The position numbers and the translations under genes were made by a program. The notes under the pieces were generated by a model. The model made no database searches. It saw only the letters and a program-made list of their open reading frames with translations, and was not told the origin of the DNA. Below are positions 63,802-64,000 of a stretch of 64,000 nt of DNA, piece after piece; within the stretch, counting starts at the first letter, position 1, and every line of letters begins with the position of its first letter. The DNA comes from Clostridiaceae bacterium (lineage in GTDB: Bacteria; Bacillota; Clostridia; Lachnospirales; Lachnospiraceae), in assembly GCA_902362865.1 (NCBI GenBank), contig CABIYE010000002.1, positions 62,001 to 126,000 on the forward strand. The letters run 5' to 3'.

Positions 63802-64000
63802 TTGAGATGCTCCCTCTCTATCCCGGCAGTCTTTGTGAACATTTTTCTCACATTCAGATAATCCCCTGTAAATACCATCCCGGACATTCCTGTTTCTTTT
63901 GCCCCGTCTACATTCTCCTGCCTGTCATCAAGGAAGAAACATTCCGCCGGTATTAACCGGTATTTTCCCAGAAGATACTCGTAAATCCTTCTGTCCGGTT
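63798..64000 (-). CDS. HAD-type hydrolase, 3' part only
   Basis: The last about 67 codons of a gene that runs off the window. It contains CFFLDDRQENVDGAKETGM, the motif IV Asp pair of HAD-superfamily phosphatases, and ends GIEREHLK. The stop codon TGA overlaps the rlmH start. The 5' part with motif I is outside the window. Confidence 0.7.
   Translation of the reverse strand, partial: PDRRIYEYLLGKYRLIPAECFFLDDRQENVDGAKETGMSGMVFTGDYLNVRKMFTKTAGIEREHLK

Overview
This window is a contiguous piece of a low-to-medium GC Gram-positive chromosome. The gene content and protein flavour point to a Clostridia gut anaerobe of the family Lachnospiraceae: L27 with a cleavable N-terminal extension plus the Prp protease, SepF instead of FtsA-type anchoring, MinCDE beside RodA, YqfC/YqfD, a pyruvate formate-lyase pair, DUF4250, DUF378, and SLH-domain surface proteins. 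The species cannot be fixed from the sequence alone. No rRNA, tRNA, CRISPR array, IS element or prophage was seen. No gene-free stretch exceeds about 300 bases.

Layout. 1-4360 (+): rplU-prp-rpmA, a terminator, then obgE-yhbY-nadD-yqeK-rsfS. 4397-5592: an SOS divergon (lexA on -, a YneA-like LysM division inhibitor on +) with several LexA boxes between them, followed by a Xer-type tyrosine recombinase and a TtcA-like PP-loop enzyme (+). From 7619 to 57400 almost everything is on the minus strand. Reading it in transcription order (high to low coordinate): a PH-domain protein and an LRR-SLH protein; a PflX-like radical SAM protein and VanZ; pflB-pflA; a GH25-SLH lysozyme; bioY-DUF1284; carB-mscL-pyrimidine phosphorylase; yqfC-yqfD-phoH-ybeY-MOP flippase-pyridoxamine kinase-BofC-like protein; DUF896-DUF4250-miaB and a CmpB-like membrane protein; mutS-mutL-miaA-methionine gamma-lyase-like-two flavoproteins; radC-mreB-mreC-mreD-PBP2-minC-minD-minE-rodA-mgsA-D,D-carboxypeptidase (cell elongation and division-site selection); a radical SAM protein-HlyD-like-ylmE-sepF-ylmH-lspA-rluD (division-linked ylm cluster); and a cytidylate kinase-like gene. 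57446-59222 is a divergent DUF1275/LysR pair. 59280-64000 (-) holds an SLH-rhodanese surface protein, a small accessory group (VOC, flavin-binding PNPOx-like, alpha/beta hydrolase), then a NUDIX hydrolase, rlmH and the 3' end of a HAD-type hydrolase that runs off the window.

The core is housekeeping: ribosome assembly, mismatch repair, tRNA modification, envelope growth and anaerobic pyruvate cleavage. No clearly new defence or mobile system was found. The more interesting parts are three SLH-anchored proteins with a common C- or N-terminal cassette, including a surface tandem rhodanese; a clear SOS regulatory region; a BirA-type operator on bioY; three promoters (bioY, carB, pflB) whose -35 box lies inside the 3' arm of the preceding operon's terminator; two genes whose start codon directly follows a terminator hairpin; repeated TTG start codons; and a 980-residue PBP2 with a large insertion of unknown role. 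Several small or mis-started genes are corrected below, including a 58-residue DUF4250 gene overlapping the start of miaB.
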